Shown: in pieces, positions 36,977 through 46,746 of the stretch
How positions within the stretch are numbered: position 1 is the first letter of the stretch
Layout of the letters: every line of letters starts with the position of its first letter
Assembly (NCBI RefSeq): GCF_000744735.1
Contig: NZ_JQMM01000001.1
Coordinates: forward strand, 930,001 to 994,000
Length of the DNA: 64,000 nucleotides
Reading direction: 5' to 3'
DNA from: Porticoccus hydrocarbonoclasticus MCTG13d
GTDB lineage: Bacteria > Pseudomonadota > Gammaproteobacteria > Pseudomonadales > Porticoccaceae
Made by a program: the position numbers and the translations under genes
Notes under the pieces: generated by a model
The model's input: only the letters and a program-made list of their open reading frames with translations
Databases searched by the model: none
Told to the model about the DNA's origin: nothing

Positions 36977-37242
36977 GTTACGGTTACGCCCTCGTTTTCA
37001 AGTTGTTGCCTCTGACGACGATATGACGAGCTATTCTCCGGAAAGGCAATTGCGCCATCGGCTCTGAGTACCCGATGCCAGGGCAATGTTGTCTCTGCGG
37101 GAAGCTGACTGAGGAGTTTGCCCACCTGCCTGGCGCCCCGGGGGAGTTGTGCGAGTGTGGCCACGCAACCGTAGCTGGTGACGAGCCCCCTGGGAATGGC
37201 ATTAAGCACACTGTAGATACGTAGTTGGTCATCGTATTTCAT
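36934..37242 (-). CDS. atl: Alkyltransferase-like protein (ATL), MGMT-fold
   Basis: A 102-residue protein with the fold of the O6-methylguanine methyltransferase C-terminal domain (YSVLNAIPRGLVTSYGCVA, ARQVGKLL). At the active site PWHRVL stands where methyltransferases have PCHR, so it cannot accept an alkyl group. ATL proteins bind O6-alkylguanine, flip it out and recruit nucleotide excision repair. Start ATG 37242 gives MKYDDQLRIYSVL; a longer frame to 37278 has a less typical leader. Its 3' end overlaps ampG convergently. Confidence 0.88.
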   Translation of the reverse strand: MKYDDQLRIYSVLNAIPRGLVTSYGCVATLAQLPRGARQVGKLLSQLPAETTLPWHRVLRADGAIAFPENSSSYRRQRQQLENEGVTVTQGRVDLSEFGWRG

Positions 37243-37342
37243 AGTGAATGATAGAAATATTTTCTTCCGTTCGTCCACTGATTGCCTTGAATTTGGTGGC
37301 GACTGCCCCCATTTCGTTGGCTATGGGTTCAGGAGAACGGCT

Positions 37343-37810
37343 TTGAGATATCTGTTGCTGCTTTTTATCGTGATGCCGGTCGTGGAGATGTGGTTGCTGA
37401 TTACTGTCGGGCGACAGATTGGGGCTCTGCCAACCATTGGCCTGGTATTGCTCACCGCTGTTGTGGGAGTGGCTCTGTTGCGGGCACAGGGTTTTGCAAC
37501 CCTGTTCAGGGCGCGACAGAAAATGGATATCGGAGAGTTGCCGGCCATGGAGATGGCGGAAGCCATCGTGCTGGCTGTGTGTGGGGCATTGCTCCTGACG
37601 CCGGGTTTTGCGACCGATGTGCTGGGGTTTGCCGGTTTGATTCCTCCGGTGCGGTTATGGCTGGTCTCCAAGTTTGTGAAAAACCTGGTGGTAGCCCGCT
37701 ATCAGGCGCCGCGTGGTAGTGACCCTTTCTCCGCCGATGAGGCTCCCCAAAAAGGCGAGGGCAAAACCCTTGAGGGGGAGTTCTGGCGGGACCAGGATAA
37801 TGAAAAATAA
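37343..37810 (+). CDS. fxsA: FxsA family inner-membrane protein
   Basis: A 155-residue membrane protein of the FxsA family (in E. coli a suppressor of F exclusion of phage T7). It has hydrophobic helices LRYLLLLFIVMPVVEMWLLI, ALPTIGLVLLTAVVGVALL and ALLLTPGFATDVLGFAGLIP, then a polar C-terminal tail (residues about 120-155). The start is TTG 37343 because AGGAGA lies 6 bp before it; the frame to 37244 encodes an unconvincing leader. fxsA directly upstream of groES is a known arrangement in gammaproteobacteria. Confidence 0.88.
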   Translation: MRYLLLLFIVMPVVEMWLLITVGRQIGALPTIGLVLLTAVVGVALLRAQGFATLFRARQKMDIGELPAMEMAEAIVLAVCGALLLTPGFATDVLGFAGLIPPVRLWLVSKFVKNLVVARYQAPRGSDPFSADEAPQKGEGKTLEGEFWRDQDNEK

Positions 37811-37842
37811 AGGTTGAACGCACGAAATATTTTTTTAGGGCC

Positions 37843-37870
37843 CTTGAAATACCTTCAGGTGCCTCCACAT
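37843..37870 (+). promoter_or_regulatory. Sigma-32 (heat-shock) promoter of groES-groEL
   Basis: CTTGAAA (37843-37849), a 13-bp spacer and CTCCACAT (37863-37870) match the RpoH consensus (CTTGAAA, CCCCATNT), with two mismatches in the -10. It lies about 75 bp before groES. Confidence 0.7.
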
Positions 37871-37944
37871 AGTGCACAGCTCGGTTACATCCGGACTCTG
37901 TTCTTATTAATAGGGTAGAACGTTAAAAGTTGGAGAGAAACACA

Positions 37945-38238
37945 ATGAAAATTCGTCCCTTACACGACCGTGTCGTTATTCGTCGCAAGGAAGAAGAAGA
38001 AAAAACAGCCGGTGGCATCCTGTTACCTGGCTCCGCCAAGGAAAAACCCAATGAAGGCGAGGTGGTCGCCGTAGGTATTGGGCGAGTACTGGATAGCGGT
38101 GAAGTTCGCCCGGTTGACGTCAAGGTCGGTGACAAAGTGGTGTTCGGTAAATATGCCGGTAGCGACACCATTGAAATTGACGGTCAGGAACTGGTTATTC
38201 TGTCTGAAAGCGACATCAAGGCCGTTATCACTGGATGA
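37945..38238 (+). CDS. groES: Co-chaperonin GroES
   Basis: The 97-residue subunit forms the heptameric lid of Gro[22 protein letters not shown] at the N-terminus, then the mobile loop ([18 protein letters not shown]-equivalent ILL) and [11 protein letters not shown] are typical. The start is ATG 37945 with GGAGAG upstream; a TTG five codons earlier is not needed. It precedes groEL by 53 bp. Confidence 0.98.
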   Translation: MKIRPLHDRVVIRRKEEEEKTAGGILLPGSAKEKPNEGEVVAVGIGRVLDSGEVRPVDVKVGDKVVFGKYAGSDTIEIDGQELVILSESDIKAVITG

Positions 38239-38279
38239 TGCCTTGTTGCTCAGTAAATCTCATTAGCACGATTCTTTAA

Positions 38280-39944
<1,665 letters not shown>

Positions 39945-39972
39945 ACGTCCAAGCATACTCTCAATAAACCTC

Positions 39973-40010
39973 AAAAAGGCCTGCAAACCGAGTGTTTGCA
40001 GGCCTTTTTT
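39973..40010 (+). terminator. Rho-independent terminator of groEL
   Basis: AAAAAGGCCTGCAAAC pairs with GTTTGCAGGCCTTTTTT across a short loop; the A- and T-runs make it usable in both directions. Confidence 0.93.
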
Positions 40011-40149
40011 AGCTTGGTGTAGCATTTCATGATAACCCATCAATTACTGGGATATTGATTGGGGGCAGGTTGGTTAGAGAAAATGATGCATCTGTCCACT
40101 TAGTGGCCTTCGCGTCTTCGCGAGAGGTGTTCTTATTTGTAGAAGTCTG

Positions 40150-41457
40150 TTACCCCTCGGCGAGTTTGCGATACAGCGAACGTACACTGATGCCGGCGAT
40201 CTTTGCCACCTTGCTCTTGTCCCCCTGGTGCGTTGACATTAATGTCAGCAGGTAATTGTATTCCAGTGTCTTGAGATCAATGTCCTGTTGCTCGATGCGA
40301 GGTTGCGGAATTTGCGGTAAGTCGTTCAAGCACCTGATAATCACCGAGTCATCAATGACATTGGATTGCTTGAAGATTAGCGCGCGCTCCATTAGGTTGC
40401 GCAACTCACGGACGTTGCCCGGAAAGGACTGTTGTTGCAGGAGCTTGACGGCGGAATTGCTGATATGGAGCTTGTCGCCGCCACTGATTTTCTCGAGAAC
40501 GGATTTGGCGATCAAAGCGATGTCTTCGTACCGCTTGCGCAGTGGTGGTAGCTCAATGGGGAAGACATTGATGCGGTAATAGAGATCTTCGCGGAACTCG
40601 CCGCGCTCAATCAGTGCCGGCAGATTCTTGTGGGTGGCGCAGATCAGTCGAAATCGGGCGCGCTTGATTTCTGTGTTGCCCACTGCACGGTAGGTTCCTG
40701 TTTCCAGCAAGCGCAAAAGCTTGACCTGCATGCCCAGTGGTACGTCGCCGATTTCGTCGAGAAACAGCGTGCCGTCCTCGGCGGCTTCTATCAATCCGGC
40801 TTTCCTGGAGATGGCGCCGGTAAACGCCCCCTTGACGTGACCAAACAGTTCACTTTCGAACAGCGTCTCCGTAAGACCGGCACATTCTACGGTGACTAGG
40901 GGTCGATCGTGCCTGGGGCTGGCTTGATGGATGGCGCTGGCGGCCATTTCCTTGCCTGTCCCGGATTCGCCCAGCAGCAACACGGCGGTGTCCCTGGCTG
41001 CAACCAGGTTGATCATATCTACCATGTGGTTGAAGGGGGGGCTGCGGCCCACCATCTGCCTGGTGCTGGATTCTGCGCTGGCGATGCTGACCGGCTTTAA
41101 TAACTCTACAAAAAACTTGGGGCGTCCCTCATCGTCCAGGATGGGTAGCATTTCCACGTCCACATATTCCTTTCCCCGAGATGTATTGTGGATATGCAAA
41201 ACCCGCTCTTTTTGTCGGGAGTCTGTGCAGGTGGCCAAGGGGCAAGTCTCGCCGGCCTGATCGCAGGGACGGTCGTAGCCATGAGATACCTCAAAACAAT
41301 GAGCGGGGCGTCCGGGCTCGATCTCGCCGAAACTCTCCAGGTATCGTTCGTTGGTGGCGAGGATCCGGTAGTCGTTGGTGACCAAAATGGCTGGGCATTC
41401 AAACCCGTCGAGTATGCGGGCGGCATCCTGATTGGTGTCGCTGGCGATCAAGTGCAT
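40150..41457 (-). CDS. fisR: Sigma-54-dependent activator, FisR-like sulfane-sulfur sensor
   Basis: A 435-residue activator with an N-terminal PAS-like sensor (about 1-125), a central AAA+ domain and a Fis-type C-terminal helix-turn-helix ([20 protein letters not shown]). The AAA+ motifs are [12 protein letters not shown] (Walker A), the GAFTGA loop that contacts sigma-54, and [11 protein letters not shown] (Walker B). Three sensor cysteines fall at 54, 65 and 72 from ATG 41457; FisR of Cupriavidus senses persulfide through cysteines recalled as 53, 64 and 71. A fourth cysteine is at 77. The divergent genes encode sulfide and persulfide oxidation and have a sigma-54 promoter, which supports the assignment. 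A TTG at 41517 would add 20 residues. Confidence 0.82.
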   Translation of the reverse strand: MHLIASDTNQDAARILDGFECPAILVTNDYRILATNERYLESFGEIEPGRPAHCFEVSHGYDRPCDQAGETCPLATCTDSRQKERVLHIHNTSRGKEYVDVEMLPILDDEGRPKFFVELLKPVSIASAESSTRQMVGRSPPFNHMVDMINLVAARDTAVLLLGESGTGKEMAASAIHQASPRHDRPLVTVECAGLTETLFESELFGHVKGAFTGAISRKAGLIEAAEDGTLFLDEIGDVPLGMQVKLLRLLETGTYRAVGNTEIKRARFRLICATHKNLPALIERGEFREDLYYRINVFPIELPPLRKRYEDIALIAKSVLEKISGGDKLHISNSAVKLLQQQSFPGNVRELRNLMERALIFKQSNVIDDSVIIRCLNDLPQIPQPRIEQQDIDLKTLEYNYLLTLMSTHQGDKSKVAKIAGISVRSLYRKLAEG

Positions 41458-41602
41458 GGCTGTCAAATCCGGCAAACGTGTTTGCCAATAATGACAAAGG
41501 TGGGTCGGCTGCGGCAACTGCTTTTATCACTCTTGAGTTTATTTCTAAAAAAATTCAGGTAAAACAATTGGCTACTGCATATAGTGTTGTTTGGTAAACA
41601 CT

Positions 41603-41618
41603 TGGCATAAGGATTGCA
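41603..41618 (+). promoter_or_regulatory. Sigma-54 promoter of the sulfide-oxidation operon
   Basis: TGGCAT-AAGGA-TTGCA is a near-consensus -24/-12 element with 10 bp between GG and GC. The start of transcription would be near 41630, which places the cydA start downstream. An inverted repeat AGTGTT-N8-AACACT (41583-41602) ends right beside the -24 box. Upstream activator sites for FisR could not be fixed by eye. Confidence 0.8.
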
Positions 41619-41728
41619 AAAATAATCTCAAGATCAGAGTTGCTGGCATAGTGGAACGCGACATGCAGTCCACCCCACCCCACAGTGGAGCCAGCATCTC
41701 CATTCACCATAATTGGGAGGAGTCCATT

Positions 41729-43087
41729 TTGGAATTTGATGCTTTTGTTCTGGCGCGCATGCAGTTCGCCGCCAACATAACTTTCCATATTCTTTTTCCC
41801 AGTATTTCCATCGGCCTGGCCTGGGTGTTGTTTTACTTTCGTGCCCGCTTTACGTTGAGTGGCGAAAGAGCCTGGGAGTTTGCCTATTATTTCTGGGTGA
41901 AGGTCTTTGCCCTGACGTTTGCCATGGGTGTGGTTTCCGGAATCACCATGAGTTTCCAGTTCGGCACTAACTGGCCCGGCTTTATGGAACGCGCCGGCAA
42001 TGTCGCCGGTCCTCTGCTGGGCTATGAGGTACTGACTGCGTTCTTTCTCGAAGCCTCTTTCCTCGGGATCATGTTATTCGGCAAGGATCGGGTATCAAAC
42101 CGCATGCACCTGGTCGCCTCTTTTCTCGTGGCTTTCGGCACCCTCCTGTCTGCCTTCTGGATTCTCAGTCTCAATTCCTGGATGCAAACGCCATCTGGTT
42201 TTTCCATGGAAAACGGCCGGGTAATGGTGGACAGCTGGTGGGCAGTTATTTTCAATCCGTCGTTTCCCTATCGGTTTATTCACATGACGCTGGCGTCGTT
42301 TCTGACCACAGCCTTTTTGATCACCGGGGTCAGTGCCTGGCGGCGTAGAAAAAAGGTCGATGGACCGGCAACCTGGAACGTCATGAAAACCGGTATTGTC
42401 ATCGCCGCGGTGCTGGCGCCCGTGCAGATACTGGTGGGGGATCTCCACGGGCTGAACACGCTAGAGCATCAACCGGCGAAAATCGCGGCCATGGAGGCGA
42501 TTTGGGAGACGGAAAGGGGCGCGTCTTTTACGGTCTTCGGTTTGCCCGATGAAGAGAGCCGGGAAACACGATTTGCACTGAAGATCCCCTATGCCGCCAG
42601 CTGGATTTTGACCCACGAACTGGACGGTGAGGTGAGAGGCTTGAGCGAATTCGCCGACCATCCCCCTGTGGGTTGGGTGTTCTGGTCCTTCCGGGTCATG
42701 CTGGCGGTTGGCAGTTTAATGCTGTTGGTTAGCTGGTGGGCTGCCTGGCATGTCTGGCGCGACCGGGTGCCAGGTCCGGCCTTGTTACGGGCGCTGTCGT
42801 GGATGACTTTTTCCGGTTGGGTTGCGGTGGTAGCCGGCTGGTATGTGACCGAGATCGGCCGTCAGCCTTGGATTGTCGATGGCGTGCTGCGTACCGCGGA
42901 TGTGGTGGCGGACCACGCCTCCGCGACGCTCACGGGGACGCTGTTGGGCTATGTCGCACTCTATGTCTTTCTCCTGATGGCCTATATCGGTGCCTTACGT
43001 TATCTGGCTAGCAAACCGGCGGCATCCCTGGCGACAAAAAAACAACCAATCGTTTCGCAGCAGCATGGCACGGAGGGAGCGCACTGA
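41729..43087 (+). CDS. cydA: Cytochrome bd-type quinol oxidase subunit I
   Basis: The 452-residue subunit I binds the haems and oxidises quinol, reducing oxygen without proton pumping. LEFDAFVLARMQFAANITFH carries the conserved His of the N-terminal helix, and GWYVTEIGRQPWIVDGVLRT has the GRQPW signature. The Q-loop is short, as in the cyanide-insensitive oxidases (CIO type) of pseudomonads. I start it at TTG 41729, which has GGGAGG 8 bp before it and gives the usual N-terminus; longer readings would begin within or too close to the sigma-54 promoter. First gene of a FisR-linked sulfide operon, so it probably serves as the sulfide-tolerant terminal oxidase. Confidence 0.9.
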   Translation: MEFDAFVLARMQFAANITFHILFPSISIGLAWVLFYFRARFTLSGERAWEFAYYFWVKVFALTFAMGVVSGITMSFQFGTNWPGFMERAGNVAGPLLGYEVLTAFFLEASFLGIMLFGKDRVSNRMHLVASFLVAFGTLLSAFWILSLNSWMQTPSGFSMENGRVMVDSWWAVIFNPSFPYRFIHMTLASFLTTAFLITGVSAWRRRKKVDGPATWNVMKTGIVIAAVLAPVQILVGDLHGLNTLEHQPAKIAAMEAIWETERGASFTVFGLPDEESRETRFALKIPYAASWILTHELDGEVRGLSEFADHPPVGWVFWSFRVMLAVGSLMLLVSWWAAWHVWRDRVPGPALLRALSWMTFSGWVAVVAGWYVTEIGRQPWIVDGVLRTADVVADHASATLTGTLLGYVALYVFLLMAYIGALRYLASKPAASLATKKQPIVSQQHGTEGAH

Positions 43088-44085
43088 TGGTGATGGAATT
43101 CTGGTTACCAATTGTCTATGTCGCCATCATGGGGTTGGCGTTGTTGATCTATGTCGTGCTGGATGGTTACGACTTGGGGGTAGGCCTGCTTTTACCGGCC
43201 GCCGACGAGCGGGAAAAAGACATCATGATCGCGTCCATAGGTCCGTTTTGGGATGCCAATGAAACCTGGATCGTACTCGGTGTGGGCGTGCTGTTGATTG
43301 CTTTTCCCATGGCTCACGGTGCCATCCTGACAGCGCTTTACATCCCCGTGACTCTGATGTTAATGGGTTTAATCCTGCGCGGAGTAGCTTTCGATCTGCG
43401 CGTCAAGGCGGGTGACCATCGCAAGCAGTTGTGGAACCGGGCCTTCTTCCTGGGGTCATTGGTTGCCGCGGTTTCCCAGGGCTGGATGCTTGGCGCCTAT
43501 GTCACTGGCCTGCGCGGTGATCTGACTAGTCATCTGTTTGCCCTGTTGATCGGGCTGACTTTGCCGGCGTTCTATCTGCTGCTTGGGTCGGCCTGGTTGC
43601 TGATGAAAACGGAAGGCGCCTTGTTCGACAAGGCGTTGCGTTGGGCACGCTGGTCGGTGTTACCCACCGGGCTGGGTCTGCTGGCGGTGTCGGTAGCCAC
43701 ACCCATTGCCAGCGGGGCTATCGCTGCTAAATGGTTCACGCTACCGAATTTTATAGGACTGTTGCCGATTCCAGTGTCCTGCCTGGCGCTCTACGCGGGC
43801 ATCGTATGGCTCCTGCGGCGAGACAACTGGCTCCGCGAAGGTCACAGCTGGGTGATTTTCGTTGCGATTGTGTTGATTTGCCTGATGGCATCACTGGGAC
43901 TGGCCTACAGTATCTATCCCGATATCATCATTGGTGAGATGACGATTTGGGAGGCCTCGGCCTCTGTCAGTTCCCTTTTGTTTACTCTGGTGGGCATTGT
44001 TATCACGTTGCCCGCGATCCTTTTTTACACTATTTACGTCTACCGTGTTTTTCGCGGCAAGGCGACCGAATTGTCCTATGACTAG
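43087..44085 (+). CDS. cydB: Cytochrome bd-type quinol oxidase subunit II
   Basis: A 332-residue subunit with about nine helices. WLPIVYVAIMGLALLIYVVLDGYDLGVG at the N-terminus and WDANETWIVLGVG are the family's conserved stretches. The start codon overlaps the stop of cydA (TGATG), so expression is coupled. The small third subunit (CydX) found with E. coli CydAB is not seen behind it, as is usual for CIO-type enzymes. Confidence 0.93.
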   Translation: MVMEFWLPIVYVAIMGLALLIYVVLDGYDLGVGLLLPAADEREKDIMIASIGPFWDANETWIVLGVGVLLIAFPMAHGAILTALYIPVTLMLMGLILRGVAFDLRVKAGDHRKQLWNRAFFLGSLVAAVSQGWMLGAYVTGLRGDLTSHLFALLIGLTLPAFYLLLGSAWLLMKTEGALFDKALRWARWSVLPTGLGLLAVSVATPIASGAIAAKWFTLPNFIGLLPIPVSCLALYAGIVWLLRRDNWLREGHSWVIFVAIVLICLMASLGLAYSIYPDIIIGEMTIWEASASVSSLLFTLVGIVITLPAILFYTIYVYRVFRGKATELSYD

Positions 44086-44107
44086 CATGAGATTGAGGAG
44101 CGAAACC

Positions 44108-45004
44108 ATGAACCAGGCTATCGACTTTGAAGTAGATTTCGAGCACAAACCCGCAGTTGTGCCGTTTTTCGATGAGCAGACCAGTACCTTTTCCTATGTG
44201 GTGAAGGACCCGACTTCCCGTGCCTGTGCAGTGGTGGATTCGGTAATGGACCTCGATTATGCGGCTGGACGCTTAAATCTGGACGGTGCCGACAGGATTA
44301 TCGACTACATCCGCAAGCAGGGGCTTGAGTTGGAATGGCTCATCGAGACCCATGTACACGCCGATCACTTATCCGCTTCGCCCTATATCCAGGAGAAACT
44401 GGGCGGTAAGCTCGGCATTGGCTCGAAAATAGTTACCGTACAGGAAACCTTTGGCAAGATTTTCAACGCCGGTACAGAATTCCAGCGTGATGGCTCCCAG
44501 TTTGATCACCTGTTTACCGATGCAGAACAATACGCCATCGGCAATATCGTCTGTCATGCCATTCACACACCGGGACATACGCCTGCCTGCATGACCCATC
44601 TCATCGGCGATGCCGCGTTTGTGGGGGACACTCTTTTCATGCCGGATGCCGGTACCGCAAGGGCGGATTTTCCGGGTGGTGACGCCCGCGTGCTTTACCA
44701 GTCCATCATGCGCGTACTGTCACTGCCGGACGAGGTGCGGATTTTCATGTGCCATGACTACCAGCCCGGCGGCCGCGAGGTGGAATTTGCAACCACTGTG
44801 GGAGAGCAGAAAGCCAACAACATCCATGTGGGGACCGGCAAGACCGAGGACGATTTCGTCGAGATGCGGGAGGCGCGCGACGCCACACTCGACATGCCGC
44901 GTCTGATACTGCCTTCCCTGCAGGTGAATATGCGCGCGGGACATATGCCGCCGGCCGAGGACAATGGCACGGTCTATCTGAAAATACCGCTGAATGTCCT
45001 GTGA
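44108..45004 (+). CDS. pdo: Persulfide dioxygenase (ETHE1/Blh-type metallo-beta-lactamase fold)
   Basis: The 298-residue enzyme would oxidise glutathione persulfide to sulfite with an Fe(II) centre. ETHVHADHLSASPYIQEKLG is the HxHxDH metal box; HTPGHTPACMTH and VGDTLFMPDAGTARADFPGG follow, and FMCHDYQPGG gives the C-terminal His. The DAGTARADFPGG segment is typical of persulfide dioxygenases. The start is ATG 44108 behind GAGGAG. Upstream of the SQR fusion in the same operon it forms the standard SQR-PDO pair. Glyoxalase II is excluded by this motif and context. Confidence 0.92.
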   Translation: MNQAIDFEVDFEHKPAVVPFFDEQTSTFSYVVKDPTSRACAVVDSVMDLDYAAGRLNLDGADRIIDYIRKQGLELEWLIETHVHADHLSASPYIQEKLGGKLGIGSKIVTVQETFGKIFNAGTEFQRDGSQFDHLFTDAEQYAIGNIVCHAIHTPGHTPACMTHLIGDAAFVGDTLFMPDAGTARADFPGGDARVLYQSIMRVLSLPDEVRIFMCHDYQPGGREVEFATTVGEQKANNIHVGTGKTEDDFVEMREARDATLDMPRLILPSLQVNMRAGHMPPAEDNGTVYLKIPLNVL

Positions 45005-45056
45005 TAAGTAATCGGGCAGCATTGTGACCATTGCAATCCAATAAGAGAGGCAGTTA

Positions 45057-46730
45057 ATGGAAATTAAGCGAATCAATGACAGCTACTCCGTTTCCGGTCA
45101 AGTGAGTCCGGCGGACATCGACACGCTGGTGGAGGCCGGTATTCGCAGCATCGTTTGCAATCGTCCCGATGGCGAAGGCGCCGACCAGCCCAACTTCTCG
45201 GAGATCGAGCAGGCGGCGCAGGCCAGAGGTATGGAGACGTACTACCTGCCGGTAACCTCGGGTAAGGTGCTGGACGAGGACGCGGCCAAGTTCGGCAAAT
45301 TGATGCAGACCATGCCGAAGCCTGTGCATGCGTACTGTCGTAGCGGCATGCGTTCGACGACACTCTGGGCGTTGAATGAAGGCGCCAGGCAGGCGGATCT
45401 GCAACAGATTCTGAAATCGGCCCGGGATGCTGGATACGATATGAGTGGCGTGGTGCAACGGATCGCCGGGCAGGGAGTCGAGGGGGCCGTCGAACCCGTC
45501 GGTCAGTACGATATTGTCATCGTCGGAGGGGGTGCTGCGGGTATTGCCGCTGCCTCGAGTATTCGGCAGCGATCCCGCAACGTTTCCATCGCCATCATCG
45601 ATCCGGCTGAACTTCATTATTATCAGCCCGGCTGGACCTTCGTTGGTGCCGGCGTGTTCAGCCCGGAAAAAACCGAACGCCGTATGGCCGCTCTCATTCC
45701 CAAGGGGGTGGAGTGGATCAAGGCGGCGGTGGCGGCCTTCGACCCGAAAAACGACGCGGTGATTCTGGAAGGCTGCCGAGCCGTGAAGTACAAACGGCTA
45801 GTAGTGGCACCCGGTATAAAACTGGACTGGGATGCCATCGAAGGGCTGCCGGATACCTTGGGCCGCAATGGCGTCACCTCCAACTACCGTTTCGATCTGG
45901 CTCCCTATACGTGGGAACTGGTGAAAAATATGACCTCCGGCCGGGCCCTATTCACCCAGCCGCCCATGCCCATTAAATGCGCCGGCGCACCCCAGAAAGC
46001 GATGTACCTGTCGGCGGACTGGTGGTATCGCCAAGGGGTGCTCGGGGATATCGATGTCGAGTTCTACAATAGCGGTGCCGTACTGTTCGGTATCAAGGAG
46101 TATGTGCCGGCACTGATGGAATACGTGAAAAAGTACAACGCCAGTCTCAATTTTCAGCATCGACTGTTTAAAATCGACGGCCCGGCACAGAAGGCGTGGT
46201 TCGAGCACACGGATGACAACGGCAATACCGAGGTGGTCGAGCGCACTTTCGATATGATTCACGTCTGTCCGCCGCAAACCGCGCCGGACTTTATCCGGGT
46301 TAGCCCACTGGCGGATGAAGCCGGTTGGGTAGATGTGGATCAGACCACCTTGCGCCACAAAAAATACGACAACATCTGGTCATTGGGGGATGTCATAAAC
46401 GCCCCCAACGCCAAAACGGCAGCGGCCGCCCGCAAGCAGGCACCGGTGGTGGCTACTAATGTCCTGTCAGACATGGGGCTGATAAAAGGTGTGGCGCATT
46501 ACGATGGCTACGGGTCCTGTCCTCTGACGGTGGAGCGCGGAAAAGTGGTGCTGGCAGAGTTCGGTTATGGCGGCAAACTATTGCCCAGTTTCCCGCGCTG
46601 GTTGGTCAATGGCACCCGCCCTTCGCGCCTGTCCTGGTTGCTCAAGGAAAGGGTCATGCCACCGCTTTACTGGAAGGGCATGCTGCGTGGCAGGGAATGG
46701 CTGGCTAATCCCGTGATCAGTGACGAATGA
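45057..46730 (+). CDS. sqr: DUF442-sulfide:quinone oxidoreductase fusion
   Basis: A 557-residue two-domain protein. Residues about 1-110 are DUF442 (phosphatase/rhodanese-like fold) with the loop HAYCRSGMRSTTLW: Cys-x4-Arg, the loop length of rhodaneses. From about residue 145 it is a flavoprotein: YDIVIVGGGAAGIAAAS (FAD), YYQPGWTFVGAG, PPMPIKCAGAPQKAMYLS and MIHVCPPQTAPDF provide the two redox cysteines of SQR, and WSLGDVINAPNAKTAAAARKQ binds FAD. It would oxidise sulfide to a persulfide and reduce quinone, with the DUF442 domain possibly accepting the sulfane sulfur. DUF442 is fused to the dioxygenase instead in Blh proteins. It lies between pdo and sulP. Confidence 0.9.
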   Translation: MEIKRINDSYSVSGQVSPADIDTLVEAGIRSIVCNRPDGEGADQPNFSEIEQAAQARGMETYYLPVTSGKVLDEDAAKFGKLMQTMPKPVHAYCRSGMRSTTLWALNEGARQADLQQILKSARDAGYDMSGVVQRIAGQGVEGAVEPVGQYDIVIVGGGAAGIAAASSIRQRSRNVSIAIIDPAELHYYQPGWTFVGAGVFSPEKTERRMAALIPKGVEWIKAAVAAFDPKNDAVILEGCRAVKYKRLVVAPGIKLDWDAIEGLPDTLGRNGVTSNYRFDLAPYTWELVKNMTSGRALFTQPPMPIKCAGAPQKAMYLSADWWYRQGVLGDIDVEFYNSGAVLFGIKEYVPALMEYVKKYNASLNFQHRLFKIDGPAQKAWFEHTDDNGNTEVVERTFDMIHVCPPQTAPDFIRVSPLADEAGWVDVDQTTLRHKKYDNIWSLGDVINAPNAKTAAAARKQAPVVATNVLSDMGLIKGVAHYDGYGSCPLTVERGKVVLAEFGYGGKLLPSFPRWLVNGTRPSRLSWLLKERVMPPLYWKGMLRGREWLANPVISDE

Positions 46731-46746
46731 AAAGAACTAACCACTG

